64,000 bases of DNA from Blastococcus aurantiacus (GCF_900102425.1 NZ_FNBT01000004.1:248001-312000); one strand, 5' to 3'; numbered from the stretch's first letter, positions 53,277 to 62,396 are shown. Notes: generated from the sequence alone by a model not told the origin. A program made the numbers and translations.

Positions 53277-54656
53277 TCAGCCGTGGACGTGCAGCGGCTT
53301 GCCGGCGAGGGCCAGGTGGGCCTCGCCCAGCGCCTCGCTCTGGGTGGGGTGGGGGTGGATGAGGCTGGCGACGTCGTCGGCCTCGGCCTCCCAGTTGTAG
53401 ATGAGCTGGGCCTCGGCGATGAGCTCGCCGACCCGGCTGCCGACCATGTGGATGCCGACGACGGGGCCGTCGGGCGCCTGGATCAGCTTCACCGCGCCGG
53501 TGGTCTTGAGGATCTGGCTGCGGCCGTTGCCGGCGAGGTCGTAGGTGAGCGTCTTGACCTCGCCGTAGCGCTCCTTGGCCTGCGCCTCGGTGAGGCCGAC
53601 CGAGGCGACCTCGGGGTCGGAGTAGGTGATGCGGGGGACCCCGGCGTAGTCGATCGGGGCGGGCTCCAGCCCGGCGACCCGCTCGGCCACGAGGATGCCC
53701 TCGCCGAAGCCCACGTGGGCCAGCTGCAGCGTGGGGATCAGGTCGCCGACGGCGGAGATGGTCGGGACGCTGGTCTGGCAGTACTGGTCGACGAGGACGT
53801 AGCCGCGGTCCATCTTCACGCCGGCCTCCTCGTAGCCGAGGCCCTGGCTCACGGGACCTCGGCCGACGGCGACGAGCAGCAGCTCGGCCTCGATCTCCTT
53901 GCCGTTCTCCAGCGAGACCTTCACGCCGTTCTCGGTGTGCTGGACGCCGGAGAAGCGGCTGCCCAGCTCGAAGGCGATCTTGCGACGGCGGAACGCGCGC
54001 TCCAGCAGCTTGGAGGCCGACTCGTCCTCGAGCGGCACCAGGTGGGGCAGGGCCTCGACGATGGTGACGTCGACGCCGAAGGACTTCCACGCGCTGGCGA
54101 ACTCGCAGCCGATGACGCCGCCGCCCAGGATGATCGCCGAGGCGGGGACCCGGTCCAGGTTCAGCGCGTGGTCGCTGGTGATGACCTTGGTGCCGTCGAC
54201 GTCCAGGCCGGGGAGGCTGCGGGCGTAGGAACCGGTGGCCAGCAGGATGTGCTTGCCCTCGTAGCTCTGGCCGTTCACCTCGACAGTGGTCGGGGAGGTC
54301 AGCCGCCCCTCGCCCTCGACGTAGGTGATCTTGCGGGCCTTCACCAGGCCCTGCAGCCCCTTGTAGAGCTTGGCGATGACGCCGTCCTTGTAGGCGTTGA
54401 CGCCGTCCATGTCGATGCCGGCCAGCGAGGTCTTCACGCCGAACTGCTCGCCGTCGCGGGCCAGGTCGGCGACCTCGCCGGCGTGCAGCAGGGCCTTGGT
54501 CGGGATGCAGCCGCGGTGCAGGCAGGTGCCGCCGACCTTGTCCTTCTCGATGAGGACGACGTTGAGGCCGAGTTCCGAGGCCCGGAACGCCGCGGCGTAG
54601 CCACCCGAGCCACCGCCGAGGATGACCAGGTCGGCGGGGGAGGTGGGTGCGCTCAC
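53277..54656 (-). CDS. lpdA: Dihydrolipoyl dehydrogenase (E3)
   Basis: This 459-residue flavoprotein disulphide reductase has the FAD fold [20 protein letters not shown], the redox disulphide [13 protein letters not shown] with Cys45 and Cys50, the NAD fold [20 protein letters not shown], and the C-terminal acid-base pair in [13 protein letters not shown] (His near 436, Glu near 441). It reoxidises dihydrolipoyl groups of the E2 component. GTG 54656 is the start. It is 44 bases upstream of sucB on the same strand, which suggests an lpdA-sucB operon. Confidence 0.96.
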   Translation of the reverse strand: MSAPTSPADLVILGGGSGGYAAAFRASELGLNVVLIEKDKVGGTCLHRGCIPTKALLHAGEVADLARDGEQFGVKTSLAGIDMDGVNAYKDGVIAKLYKGLQGLVKARKITYVEGEGRLTSPTTVEVNGQSYEGKHILLATGSYARSLPGLDVDGTKVITSDHALNLDRVPASAIILGGGVIGCEFASAWKSFGVDVTIVEALPHLVPLEDESASKLLERAFRRRKIAFELGSRFSGVQHTENGVKVSLENGKEIEAELLLVAVGRGPVSQGLGYEEAGVKMDRGYVLVDQYCQTSVPTISAVGDLIPTLQLAHVGFGEGILVAERVAGLEPAPIDYAGVPRITYSDPEVASVGLTEAQAKERYGEVKTLTYDLAGNGRSQILKTTGAVKLIQAPDGPVVGIHMVGSRVGELIAEAQLIYNWEAEADDVASLIHPHPTQSEALGEAHLALAGKPLHVHG

Positions 54657-54806
54657 GTGAACTGCTCCTCAGGTGCGGTGGCTGGCCCCGCTCGAGCGGG
54701 CGGGGCCTCGCGTCCATCCTGCCACTCCGGGAACGACGCGGCCGGGAGCGCCGTTGCCTTCCCGAGCGTGCCGATGATCACGCCGACCGACGACGGGAGA
54801 TGCGCC

Positions 54807-55160
54807 ATGGGGCTGTTCGACCGGCTGCGCGGCCGAGGGCGCCCACGCCCGGGCCGCGGGGAGGGCGACGGACGCCGCGGGACGCTCGACCGCGGCTCCC
54901 AGCGCAGCGACCTCACGCACCTGGAGCAGTTCGTCGCCTCGCGCCGCGGCGTGGAGGGCTACGTCGAACCGCGGACGGCGGTCACGGAGACCACGATCGT
55001 GCTGGTGGCGGCCGACGGTGAGTGGACGCGGCGGCGCATCGCCGGCCCCGACGTCGCCCGCAAGCTCTCGCGTGATCTGTCCATCCCGGTCTACGACGCC
55101 CAGGTCACCGGCTACCCGCAGCGCATGCGCGACTGGTCGTCCCGCAACAAGGGCTCCTAG
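54807..55160 (+). CDS. Conserved hypothetical protein
   Basis: The 117-residue soluble protein starts [18 protein letters not shown] and has a C-terminal conserved part, ETTIVLVAADGEWTRRRIAG then PDVARKLSRDLSIPVYDAQV, typical of a short actinobacterial family found near gcvT, pepA and lpdA. The N-terminal third is basic and Gly-rich. No motif indicates an activity. ATG 54807 follows a GGGAGA site. Divergent from lpdA and convergent with pepA. Confidence 0.75.
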   Translation: MGLFDRLRGRGRPRPGRGEGDGRRGTLDRGSQRSDLTHLEQFVASRRGVEGYVEPRTAVTETTIVLVAADGEWTRRRIAGPDVARKLSRDLSIPVYDAQVTGYPQRMRDWSSRNKGS

Positions 55161-55213
55161 GGACACCCCGGGACTCCCTGTACGGGAAGTCCCGGCCGGC
55201 CGCCGACGAGCCT

Positions 55214-55256
55214 GCTTTTCCGCGGAAAAGCGGTCTGCTTTTCCGCGGAAAAGCGG
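55214..55256. repeat. Tandem palindrome pair, copy 2
   Basis: GCTTTTCCGCGGAAAAGCGG occurs twice without change, at 55214-55233 and 55237-55256, a 23-base period. The first 18 bases of each are a perfect palindrome. It lies exactly between the convergent ends of the hypothetical gene and pepA, where a bidirectional terminator would be expected. Confidence 0.85.
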
Positions 55257-55259
55257 TCG

Positions 55260-56771
55260 TCAGTCGGCGATGAGGGCCTCGATGGTGGCGAGGAGCGTGC
55301 GCATGGGGACGCCGGTGCCGCCCTTGGGCGTGTAGCCCCACGGGCCGCCGGTGTTGAAGCTCGGGCCGGCGATGTCGATGTGCGCCCACGGCAGGTCCGC
55401 GGGCACGAACTCCTTGAGGAAGTGGCCGCCCACCAGCATGCCGCCCATGCGGTCGGCGTTGGCGTTGACGAAGTCGGCCACGGGGGACTCCAGTCCGCGG
55501 CGGAGCTCGGGCGGCAGCGGCATGGCCCACATGGACTCGCCGGCGCGCTTCGAGGCGAGGACGACGGCGTCGCGCAGGTCGTCGCTGCCCATGACGCCGG
55601 AGGTGCGGGCGCCGAGGGCGACCATCTGGGCGCCGGTGAGCGTCGAGGTCTCGAGCAGCGCGTCCGGGCGGTCCTCGGCGGCCCGCGCGATGGCGTCGGC
55701 CAGGACGACGCGGCCCTCGGCGTCGGTGTTGGTGATCTCGGCCTTCTTGCCGTTGCGGAAGGTGACGACGTCGGCCGGCCGGTAGGCGGTCCCGCTGGGC
55801 AGGTTCTCGGCCATGGGCACCGTGGCGGTGACCTCGACGGGCAGGCCCAGCTGAGCGACGAGGCAGACGGTGGCGATCACGGCCGCGGCACCGGCCATGT
55901 CGCTCTTCATGTCCTCCATCTTCGCGGCGGGCTTGATCGAGATGCCGCCGCTGTCGAAGGTGATGCCCTTGCCGACCAGCGCGATCTTCTTGCGGGCGCC
56001 CTTGCCGGTGTAGGTCAGGCGCAGCAGCCGCGGCTTGCGGGTGGAGCCCGAGCCGACGGCGAGGATGCCGCCGTAGCCGCCGGCGGCCAGCGCGTCCTCG
56101 TCGAGGATCTCCGAGGTCAGCCCGAGCTTCTCGCCGGCGGCCGCCCCCCGGGCGGCCAGCTCGGCGGGGTAGAGGTCGTTGGGCGGGGTGTTGACCAGGT
56201 CGCGCACGAGGGCGACGGCGTCGGCGACGGCGCGGGCCCGGCGCAGCGCGGTCTCGGCCTCGGCGGTGCCGGGCACGACCACCGTGATCTGCTGCGGCGG
56301 CAGGGGCCGGTTCGCGGGCAGGTCGGACTTGTAGGCGGTGAACTCGTAGGCGCCCAGCAGCGACCCCTCGCCGACGGCGTGCAGCCGCTCGGCGTCCGGT
56401 GCGCCCCCGACGGCGGCGAGCAGGCTGACCAGCGACCGCCGTCCGCTCAGCGCCCGGCTGGCCGCACCGGCGGCGCGTCGGACCGCCTCGGGCGTGTAGC
56501 CGCCGTCGGCGCCGGGTGCGCCGAGGCCGGTCACGGCGACGACCGGGAAGGGGCCCTGGCCGAAGGACGCCAGGCGGGTGACCTCGTCCTCCCCGCCGCG
56601 GGCGCCGAGGTCGGCCAGCGCGGCGAACAGCCGGCCGCCGAGCAGCCGGTCGACGGCCTCGGCCCCGGGCGTCGGCAGCGGGCCGTCAGGGCCCTTGCCC
56701 ACGGCGACGACGACGGCGTCGGCGGTGAGCTTCTCGAGGGGCTGGTCGGTGGCGGTGATCGTCGGCGGCAC
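55260..56771 (-). CDS. pepA: Leucyl aminopeptidase
   Basis: This 503-residue M17 aminopeptidase has the di-metal catalytic core: the Lys/Asp pair in LVGKGITFDSGGISIKPAAK, the Asp of MEDMKSDMAGAAAVIA, and the signature NTDAEGRVVLADA near residues 348-360. The N-terminal macro-like domain is present. It releases N-terminal amino acids with broad specificity. GTG 56771 begins VPPTITATDQ; the longer frame upstream runs antisense into gcvT. It is divergent from gcvT, the order seen in M. tuberculosis (Rv2211c-Rv2213). Confidence 0.95.
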   Translation of the reverse strand: MPPTITATDQPLEKLTADAVVVAVGKGPDGPLPTPGAEAVDRLLGGRLFAALADLGARGGEDEVTRLASFGQGPFPVVAVTGLGAPGADGGYTPEAVRRAAGAASRALSGRRSLVSLLAAVGGAPDAERLHAVGEGSLLGAYEFTAYKSDLPANRPLPPQQITVVVPGTAEAETALRRARAVADAVALVRDLVNTPPNDLYPAELAARGAAAGEKLGLTSEILDEDALAAGGYGGILAVGSGSTRKPRLLRLTYTGKGARKKIALVGKGITFDSGGISIKPAAKMEDMKSDMAGAAAVIATVCLVAQLGLPVEVTATVPMAENLPSGTAYRPADVVTFRNGKKAEITNTDAEGRVVLADAIARAAEDRPDALLETSTLTGAQMVALGARTSGVMGSDDLRDAVVLASKRAGESMWAMPLPPELRRGLESPVADFVNANADRMGGMLVGGHFLKEFVPADLPWAHIDIAGPSFNTGGPWGYTPKGGTGVPMRTLLATIEALIAD

Positions 56772-56786
56772 GGCTCGATCGTAAGA

Positions 56787-56840
56787 GGACCCCCTTCTCC
56801 TCACCCCTCGCAGGCTCGGGGCGAGCCTCGGAAGGGGGCC
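56787..56840. repeat. Structured 54-base element, copy A
   Basis: The element has an eight-base outer stem (56790-56797 with 56831-56838) and an inner stem (56804-56807 with 56818-56821). It is 45 of 54 bases identical, without gaps, to copy B at 63535-63588, and several differences compensate across the stems. It lies in the divergent pepA-gcvT gap, ending 19 bases before the gcvT start. Confidence 0.8.
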
Positions 56841-56859
56841 ACCACTACCTTTGGCCGTC

Positions 56860-57978
56860 GTGAGCCCGTTGACCTCCCCGCTGCACGACCGGCATGTCGC
56901 CGCCGGTGCCAAGCTCGCCGACTTCGGGGGCTGGTCGATGCCGATCGAGTACGCCGGTGGCGGGGTCCTCGCCGAGCACACCGCCGTCCGCGAGGGCGTC
57001 GGGCTGTTCGACGTCTCGCACCTGGGCACCGGCACCGTGCGCGGTCCCGGCGCGGCGGCGTTCGTCGACTCCTGCCTCACCAACGACCTGGGCCGCATCG
57101 GCCCGGGCCAGGCGCAGTACACGCTGTGCTGCCTGCCCGACGGCGACCCGCGGGCCGGGGGAGTGGTGGACGACCTCATCGTCTACCTGCACGGGCCCGA
57201 CGACGTGCTGCTGGTGCCCAACGCCGCGAACGCCGCCGACGTGCTGGGCCGGCTGGCCGCGGAGGCGCCGGCGGGCGTCGTGGTGGAGGACCGGCACGCC
57301 GAGGTCGCCGTCCTGGCGGTGCAGGGACCCCGCGCGCTGCAGGTGCTCGAGCTGCTCGGCCTGCCCGGCGAGCTCTCGTACATGTCGTTCGTGACCGGGT
57401 CCGGCGCGGGCGGCTCGGAGGTCACCGTCTGCCGTACCGGCTACACCGGCGAGCACGGCTACGAGCTGCTGATCGGTGCCGACCGCGCCGGCGAGCTGTG
57501 GGACGCCCTCCTCGTGGCCGGCCAGGATCTCGGGATCCGGCCGTGCGGGCTCGGCGCCCGCGACACGCTGCGCACCGAGATGGGCTATCCGCTCCACGGC
57601 CACGAGCTGTCGCACGACATCACGCCGGTGCAGGCGGGTGCCGGCTGGGCGGTCGGCTGGAAGAAGCCCGCGTTCTGGGGCCGGGAGGCGCTGCTGGCCG
57701 AGCGGGAGGCCGGTCCGCGGCGCCTGCTCTGGGGCCTGCGGGCCACCGGTCGGGGCATCCCGCGTGCGGGCATGGCGGTGCTCGACGCCTCCGGCGAGAA
57801 GGTGGGCGAGACCACCAGCGGCACCTTCTCGCCGACGCTGAAGACCGGGATCGCCCTGGCGCTGATCGACGCGTCCGCCGGCGTCGCGGAGGGCACCGAG
57901 CTCGCCGTCGACGTCCGCGGCCGCCCGCAGGCCGTCGAGGTCGTCAAGCCACCGTTCGTGCCCTCGCACGTGCGGTAG
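56860..57978 (+). CDS. gcvT: Aminomethyltransferase (glycine cleavage T protein)
   Basis: GcvT takes the aminomethyl group from lipoylated GcvH and gives 5,10-methylene-THF and ammonia. The 372-residue protein has [52 protein letters not shown], and [20 protein letters not shown], as in the family. GTG 56860 ([12 protein letters not shown]) is preferred to TTG 56851. GcvP and GcvH are not in the window. The gene is divergent from pepA and convergent with the BrkB gene. Confidence 0.95.
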   Translation: MSPLTSPLHDRHVAAGAKLADFGGWSMPIEYAGGGVLAEHTAVREGVGLFDVSHLGTGTVRGPGAAAFVDSCLTNDLGRIGPGQAQYTLCCLPDGDPRAGGVVDDLIVYLHGPDDVLLVPNAANAADVLGRLAAEAPAGVVVEDRHAEVAVLAVQGPRALQVLELLGLPGELSYMSFVTGSGAGGSEVTVCRTGYTGEHGYELLIGADRAGELWDALLVAGQDLGIRPCGLGARDTLRTEMGYPLHGHELSHDITPVQAGAGWAVGWKKPAFWGREALLAEREAGPRRLLWGLRATGRGIPRAGMAVLDASGEKVGETTSGTFSPTLKTGIALALIDASAGVAEGTELAVDVRGRPQAVEVVKPPFVPSHVR

Positions 57979-57980
57979 CG

Positions 57981-57999
57981 GCCTCCTCCGTCAGGAGGC
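57981..57999 (-). terminator. Possible hairpin between gcvT and yihY
   Basis: GCCTCCT at 57981-57987 pairs with AGGAGGC at 57993-57999 with a five-base loop, between the convergent ends of gcvT and the BrkB gene. It overlaps the last codons of the latter and is short, so it is only a candidate. Confidence 0.4.
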
Positions 58000-59130
58000 G
58001 TTCTTCGCGGTGGGGCTGCTGTCGCCCTTGGCCGGCTCCGGCTTCTCCGGCAGCGTGTCCGCGACGACGGCACCGCGGGCACCCATGGGCGCCGGGTCGC
58101 CGTCGGTCGTGTCGACAGCGGTCTGGTGCTCGGTCTCGGCGTTGATCTCCGCACCCAGCAGCACCAGGTAGCAGGTCAGGTAGAGCCACAGCATCAGCAC
58201 GATCACGCCGGCGATGGCGCCGTACGTCTTGTCGTAGGACCCGAAGTTGTTCACGTAGATGCTGAAGCCGACGCTGACCGCCGCCCAGACCAGGGTGACC
58301 ACCAGCGAGCCGAGGCTGACCCACCGCATCTGCGGCGCGTCCCGGTCCGGCGCCAGCCGGTAGAGGACGGCCAGCGAGCCGGCGAAGACGACGAACAGCA
58401 GGCCCCAGCGGGCGACCTGCGCGAGCACCGTGCCGACGACGCCCAGCGGCAGGTCCTCCAGCACGGCGGGGACGACGGCGACCAGCGTGAGGGCGACCAG
58501 CACGAAGACGACGGCGCCCAGGGTGAGCCCGAGCGAGAGGAGCTTGCGCTTGACGAAGCCGCGGGTCTCCACCTCGTCGTAGGCGAGGTTGACGGCGGTG
58601 ACCAGGTTGCCCACGCCACCGGAGGCGCTCCACAGCGCGGCCAGGATCGAGGTGATCAGGCCGAAGGTCAGCGCGCTGCCGCTGTTCTCCGTGATGCTCG
58701 TCAGCTGCTCCCCGATGAGCGTCGCCGCCTCGTCCGGGAGCTGGGAGGAGAAGCTCTCGACCTGCTCGGTCACGGTCTCCGGGGACGCCACCAGGCCGTA
58801 GATCGAGATGCTCGCGATGAGCGCGGGGAAGATCGCCAGGAAGCCGAAGAACGCCACACCACCGGCGATGATCGGCATGTTGTCGGCGTTGTGCTCGGCC
58901 CACGAGCGCTTGACGATCTGCTTCCAGCCGGCCCACGGGATGTGGGTCGGGCTGTGCGCCGTGACGCCGGGCAGCTGCTCCGGCGTGGGAAGGCCCGCCG
59001 GCGGCCGGTCGGGGTCGGCGGCCGGCGGACGGGTGGCCGCCTCCCGGGCCGCTGCCCGCCGCGCCGCCTTCTCCTCGACCCGCTCGCGGATGCGGTCGAC
59101 GGCGCTCTCGCGCGGCCTCGTGCCGGTCAT
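57991..59130 (-). CDS. YihY/BrkB family inner membrane protein
   Basis: This is a 379-residue integral membrane protein of the YihY (once RNase BN) family. A charged 65-residue N-terminus leads into WKQIVKRSWAEHNADNMPII and AGGVAFFGFLAIFPALIASI, then about six helices, with LWSASGGVGNLVTAVNLAYD and the late IAGVIVLMLWLYLTCYLVLL followed by LGAEINAE, all typical. Function unknown; the RNase claim for this family was withdrawn. It is 10 bases downstream of the DUF4235 gene and forms the end of a four-gene membrane operon. Confidence 0.92.
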   Translation of the reverse strand: MTGTRPRESAVDRIRERVEEKAARRAAAREAATRPPAADPDRPPAGLPTPEQLPGVTAHSPTHIPWAGWKQIVKRSWAEHNADNMPIIAGGVAFFGFLAIFPALIASISIYGLVASPETVTEQVESFSSQLPDEAATLIGEQLTSITENSGSALTFGLITSILAALWSASGGVGNLVTAVNLAYDEVETRGFVKRKLLSLGLTLGAVVFVLVALTLVAVVPAVLEDLPLGVVGTVLAQVARWGLLFVVFAGSLAVLYRLAPDRDAPQMRWVSLGSLVVTLVWAAVSVGFSIYVNNFGSYDKTYGAIAGVIVLMLWLYLTCYLVLLGAEINAETEHQTAVDTTDGDPAPMGARGAVVADTLPEKPEPAKGDSSPTAKNAS

Positions 59131-59140
59131 CGGTCCTCTT

Positions 59141-59443
59141 TCAGTCGCCGGGCCAGGCGCCGGTGACCTGCTTGAACCCCTGGGCCCCGGCGCGGTCGAC
59201 GGCGGCCTTGGTCGCGGCGAAGATCGCCCCCTGGATGGCGGCGGCGAGCACGACCTCGCGCATCCGGTACTCGCTCTGCAGCGCGGAGGGGGCCTCCTCC
59301 TCCTTGGCCACGACCTTCCAGATCTGCTTGAACACGATCCCGCTCAGCGACCCCGCGATGAGACCGCTGACCAGACCGATCGGGCGGTAGGCGAGCTTGG
59401 CGCCCTTGTTCTTCTTCGCCTCGCCCTTGTTGCGCTTGCTCAA
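59141..59443 (-). CDS. DUF4235 membrane protein
   Basis: The 100-residue protein has a Lys-rich start (KRNKGEAKKNKGAKL), a DUF4235 core LAYRPIGLVSGLIAGSLSGI followed by VFKQIWKVV, and a second helix REVVLAAAIQGAIFAATKAA. TTG 59443 is the start, with GAGGAGG at proper spacing; it overlaps the DUF3618 stop as TTGA. Function unknown. Always small and membrane-bound, members occur beside DUF3618 and holin-like genes, as here. Confidence 0.88.
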   Translation of the reverse strand: MSKRNKGEAKKNKGAKLAYRPIGLVSGLIAGSLSGIVFKQIWKVVAKEEEAPSALQSEYRMREVVLAAAIQGAIFAATKAAVDRAGAQGFKQVTGAWPGD

Positions 59444-59760
59444 CGGTTCCTCCTCGCAGTGGCGCGCCGACGGCGCAGCACGATCAGTCCGACGACGAGC
59501 CCGGCCAGGGCGAGCCCCGCACCGATGACCGCAGGCGGGCTCTCCCGGTAGGTCTCGACGGCAGTGTCCTTGGTCCGCGCGGCGCGCTCGCGGGCACGGG
59601 CCGGCACGTCCAGCCGGTTGCTGAGCTCGTCCACCGTCCGACCCAGCTGCGCCCGGGTGGCCTCGATGTCGGCCCTGATCACGTCGGGATCGGTCGGGTC
59701 GGGGGTGGTGGCGGCCTCCGCCGTCCCCTCGTCCGGCCGGCCGTTGCTCGGTGTGCTCAC
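59440..59760 (-). CDS. DUF3618 protein
   Basis: The 106-residue protein has an acidic disordered N-terminus, the DUF3618 helix DPDVIRADIEATRAQLGRTV followed by DELSNRLDVPAR, and one membrane helix (AVIGAGLALAGLVVGLIVLR) with a basic end. It is probably a tail-anchored membrane protein; no activity is known. It overlaps the genes on both sides by four bases, so the operon is tightly coupled. Confidence 0.9.
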   Translation of the reverse strand: MSTPSNGRPDEGTAEAATTPDPTDPDVIRADIEATRAQLGRTVDELSNRLDVPARARERAARTKDTAVETYRESPPAVIGAGLALAGLVVGLIVLRRRRATARRNR

Positions 59761-60203
59761 CGGCGCGCACTCTCCTTCACGGTCGCGATGTCGGCCTTGA
59801 CGCTCGAGATCGCCTCGGTGGGCACCGGCGGTGAGCCCTTCGCGACGTCCTTCTTGCCGACGAGGGCGAGCACCCCCGCGATGGCGAACAGGACGACGGC
59901 CACGATCAGCGCTGCCAGCCAGGCGGGCAGCACCAGGTCCAGCGCGAGGACGGCGGTGGTGACCAGGACGGCCAGCCCGAGGAAGGCGAACAGGCCCGCG
60001 CCGCCGAACAGCCCGGCACCGATCCCCAGCCGCTTGGCCTTCTGGGTGACCTCGGCCTGGGCGAGACGGGCCTCGTCGCGGACCAGGCGGCTGATCTGCT
60101 CCGTGAGCTGGCCGATCAGCTGGCCGGTCGAGGCGTTCTCGGGCGCCGGCTGCTGCTCGGTGCGGGTCGCGCCGACGGCGTTGGGGGAGTGCGGTGCGGT
60201 CAT
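59757..60203 (-). CDS. Phage holin-like superfamily protein (DUF1469)
   Basis: The 148-residue protein has an amphipathic segment TGQLIGQLTEQISRLVRDEA and LRLAQAEVTQKAKRL-like region followed by two closely spaced membrane helices, the Phage_holin_3_6/DUF1469 layout. In actinobacteria this family is chromosomal, not phage-borne, and probably shapes membrane properties. ATG 60203 has a GGAGG site. First gene of the membrane operon. Confidence 0.88.
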   Translation of the reverse strand: MTAPHSPNAVGATRTEQQPAPENASTGQLIGQLTEQISRLVRDEARLAQAEVTQKAKRLGIGAGLFGGAGLFAFLGLAVLVTTAVLALDLVLPAWLAALIVAVVLFAIAGVLALVGKKDVAKGSPPVPTEAISSVKADIATVKESARR

Positions 60204-60310
60204 CGGTCCTCCGGCTGGGACGTGTCGATGGACTGCCATGCCCGGCCGACGAGGGCGGTAACCCGGATGATGATCACGTCACGGCATCGGGGGCGCACTA
60301 GCCTGCGGGC

Positions 60311-60523
60311 ATGAGCTGGCACTGGCGCCTGGCCGACCCTTCCGGGGCGACCGTCGATCCGTCGTCCATCGGGGTCGAGATCCCGCCCTCGGACAACCAG
60401 GGGGACGCCGAGTCGTGGCTCGGGGAGAACTGGCGGGAGCTGCTCGACCGCGGCGTCGCCACCGCGACCTTGTTCGAGGACGACCGGTTGGTCTACGGCC
60501 CGATGGGCCTGGCGGCCCCGTAG
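60311..60523 (+). CDS. Small conserved hypothetical protein
   Basis: The 70-residue protein starts SWHWRLADPSGATVDP and has SQAD-like ESWLGENWRELLDRGVATAT and a C-terminal LVYGPMGL, a recurrent actinobacterial pattern of unknown function. It is small, acidic and soluble. It is divergent from the membrane operon and convergent with the aldo/keto reductase gene. Confidence 0.75.
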   Translation: MSWHWRLADPSGATVDPSSIGVEIPPSDNQGDAESWLGENWRELLDRGVATATLFEDDRLVYGPMGLAAP

Positions 60524-60548
60524 GCCGCCAGGCCCCCGGCCCACTTCT

Positions 60549-61538
60549 TCAGGCGCCGCGCTGGACCTTCGACGGGTCGCGCTCCACGACGTCACCGAGC
60601 ACGTCGTCGATGCGGGCCAGGACGTCGGCGTCCAGCGTCACGCCGGCGGCCTTGACGTTGTCCTGCACCTGCTCGGGCCGGCTGGCGCCGATGATCGCCG
60701 CGGCGACGTTCGGGTTCTGCAGCACCCAGGCGACGGCCAGCTGGGCCATCGACAGGCCGAGGTCGGCCGCGATCGGCTGCAGGTCCTGGACGCGGGTGAG
60801 CAGCTCCTCGTTGCGGAGGAAGCGCTTCATCGACCCGCCGGCCTCGGCGTGCCCGCCCCGGGAGTCCGGCGGCGGCTGCTGACCCGGCAGGTACTTGCCG
60901 GTCAGGATGCCCTGGGCCAGCGGTGACCAGACGATCTGCGACAGGCCGTGCGTGGCCGACGTCGGCACGACCTCGTCCTCGATGACCCGCCACAGCATCG
61001 AGTACTGCGGCTGGTTGCTGATCAGCTGGATCCCCAGCTCGCGGGCGAGCTCCGCACCGGCGGCGATCTCCTCGGCGTTCCACTCGGAGACGCCGATGTA
61101 GAGGACCTTGCCCTGCCGCACGAGGTCGGCGAAGGCGGTCATCGTCTCCTCCAGCGGCACCGTGGAGTCGTAGCGGTGCGCCTGGTAGAGGTCGACGTAG
61201 TCGGTCTGCAGCCGCCGCAGCGAGGCGGTGCAGCTCTCCATGATGTGCTTGCGGGACAGGCCGCGGTCGTTCCGGCCGGGGCCGGTGGGCCAGTAGACCT
61301 TGGTGAAGATCTCCAGGCCCTCCCGCCGCTGGCCGGCCAGCGCCCGGCCGAGGACGGACTCTGCCTTGGTGCCGGCGTAGACGTCGGCGGTGTCGAAGGT
61401 CGTGATGCCCTCGTCGAGGGCGGCGCGCACGCACGCGTGCGCGGCGTCCTCCTCGACCTGGCTGCCATGCGTCAGCCAGTTGCCGTAGGCGATCTCGGAG
61501 ATGGTCAGGCCGGAGCGGCCGAGGCGTCGGAATTCCAC
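60549..61538 (-). CDS. Aldo/keto reductase
   Basis: This 329-residue TIM-barrel aldo/keto reductase is related to the Kv-beta/YghZ group. The tetrad is complete: Asp49 and Tyr54 in TTFDTADVYAG, Lys80 in IFTKVYW, and His121 in LYQAHRYD. NADPH-binding residues lie in VWSPLAQGILTGKYLPGQ and IIGASRPEQVQDNVKA. Substrates are probably small aldehydes. ATG 61538 gives the typical MEFRRLGRSGL start. Convergent with the small gene at 60311. Confidence 0.93.
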   Translation of the reverse strand: MEFRRLGRSGLTISEIAYGNWLTHGSQVEEDAAHACVRAALDEGITTFDTADVYAGTKAESVLGRALAGQRREGLEIFTKVYWPTGPGRNDRGLSRKHIMESCTASLRRLQTDYVDLYQAHRYDSTVPLEETMTAFADLVRQGKVLYIGVSEWNAEEIAAGAELARELGIQLISNQPQYSMLWRVIEDEVVPTSATHGLSQIVWSPLAQGILTGKYLPGQQPPPDSRGGHAEAGGSMKRFLRNEELLTRVQDLQPIAADLGLSMAQLAVAWVLQNPNVAAAIIGASRPEQVQDNVKAAGVTLDADVLARIDDVLGDVVERDPSKVQRGA

Positions 61539-61586
61539 GGACGCCGACGTTATGCCTGTCGGCGAACGCTCGCGCGACCGCCCGGG

Positions 61587-62384
61587 TCAGCCGCGCGCGA
61601 CGCGGGCTGGCACGTCCAGCTCGGCGCCGTCGGGGAGCATCCGGGCGCCGTACCGGGCCAGCCGTTCCGCCAGGACCCCCGCCGGAGGGTCGTGGTGGCC
61701 GAGGTGGACCGCGACGACGTCGGTGGCGGCGGTGACCGCGCCGACCGCCCGCAGCCGGTCGAGCTGGGCCGGGAATCCGGCCAGGTCGAGGTGACGGGTG
61801 CCGTGGTCGAGCCGGTCGCCGAACGTCTCCTCCAGCAGCACGACGTCGAACTCCGCCCCGGCGACCGCCTCGACCGCGGCGTCGGGCAGGGGCCCGGTGT
61901 CGGTGGCGTAGAGCAGCCGGGCCCCGTCCGGACCGGCGACGTCGTAGAGCACGGTCGGGACCTCGTGGTCGGCGGGCAGGACGCGCACCTGGTAGCCGCG
62001 GCAGCGCAGCGTCCGCCCGGGCACCGCCTCGACGAGGTCGACCGGTGCGCCCGGTGCCAGCCAGGGCCGGCACGCCTCGAGGACGTCGGCGGGGCCGGCG
62101 AGCGCCAGGCGCTCGTCGGGCAGCACCCAGTGCCGCCACAGCAGCGCGGCCGGTGCGCAGTGGTCGGGGTGGGCGTGGGTCACCAGGACCGTGTGGACGC
62201 CGGCCAGCGAGACGCCGTCCGGGGGAAGGGCGGGGGAGAGCTCGAGCAGCACGGCGCCGTCGACCAGCACCGAGGTCTGCCGACGGGTCTCACCCCGGCT
62301 CCGGGCGTCCGAGCACGACGCGCAGGAGCACCAGGGGTTCGGCCAGCCGTCGGCAGCACCGGTGCCGAGCAGCCGGACGTGCAC
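61587..62384 (-). CDS. MBL-fold hydrolase, PhnP-like
   Basis: The 265-residue metallo-beta-lactamase-fold protein has the di-zinc motif HAHPDH at residues 70-75, further His/Asp ligands in LPADHEVPTVL and LYATDTGPL, and VVAVHLGHHDPP. An N-terminal Cys cluster (WCSCASCSDARS) near residues 18-29 resembles the structural zinc site of PhnP and PqqB proteins. Phosphodiesterase activity is likely; the substrate is unknown. It is 48 bases from the AKR gene and close behind the DUF3043 gene. Confidence 0.88.
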   Translation of the reverse strand: MHVRLLGTGAADGWPNPWCSCASCSDARSRGETRRQTSVLVDGAVLLELSPALPPDGVSLAGVHTVLVTHAHPDHCAPAALLWRHWVLPDERLALAGPADVLEACRPWLAPGAPVDLVEAVPGRTLRCRGYQVRVLPADHEVPTVLYDVAGPDGARLLYATDTGPLPDAAVEAVAGAEFDVVLLEETFGDRLDHGTRHLDLAGFPAQLDRLRAVGAVTAATDVVAVHLGHHDPPAGVLAERLARYGARMLPDGAELDVPARVARG

Positions 62385-62396
62385 GGACGGCGGCGG

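Noticed and set aside
51298-53400. 700-residue plus-strand frame opposite sucB
   Set aside because: Gly/Arg/Val-rich antisense artefact of the repetitive lipoyl-linker sequence.
56772-56859. Glycine riboswitch upstream of gcvT
   Set aside because: The gap is too short, lacks the conserved glycine aptamer cores, and is mostly filled by the dispersed 54-base element that also occurs after erpA.
59757-60203. Prophage holin indicating a prophage
   Set aside because: No other phage genes are present; this holin-like family is chromosomal in actinobacteria and sits in a conserved-looking membrane operon.
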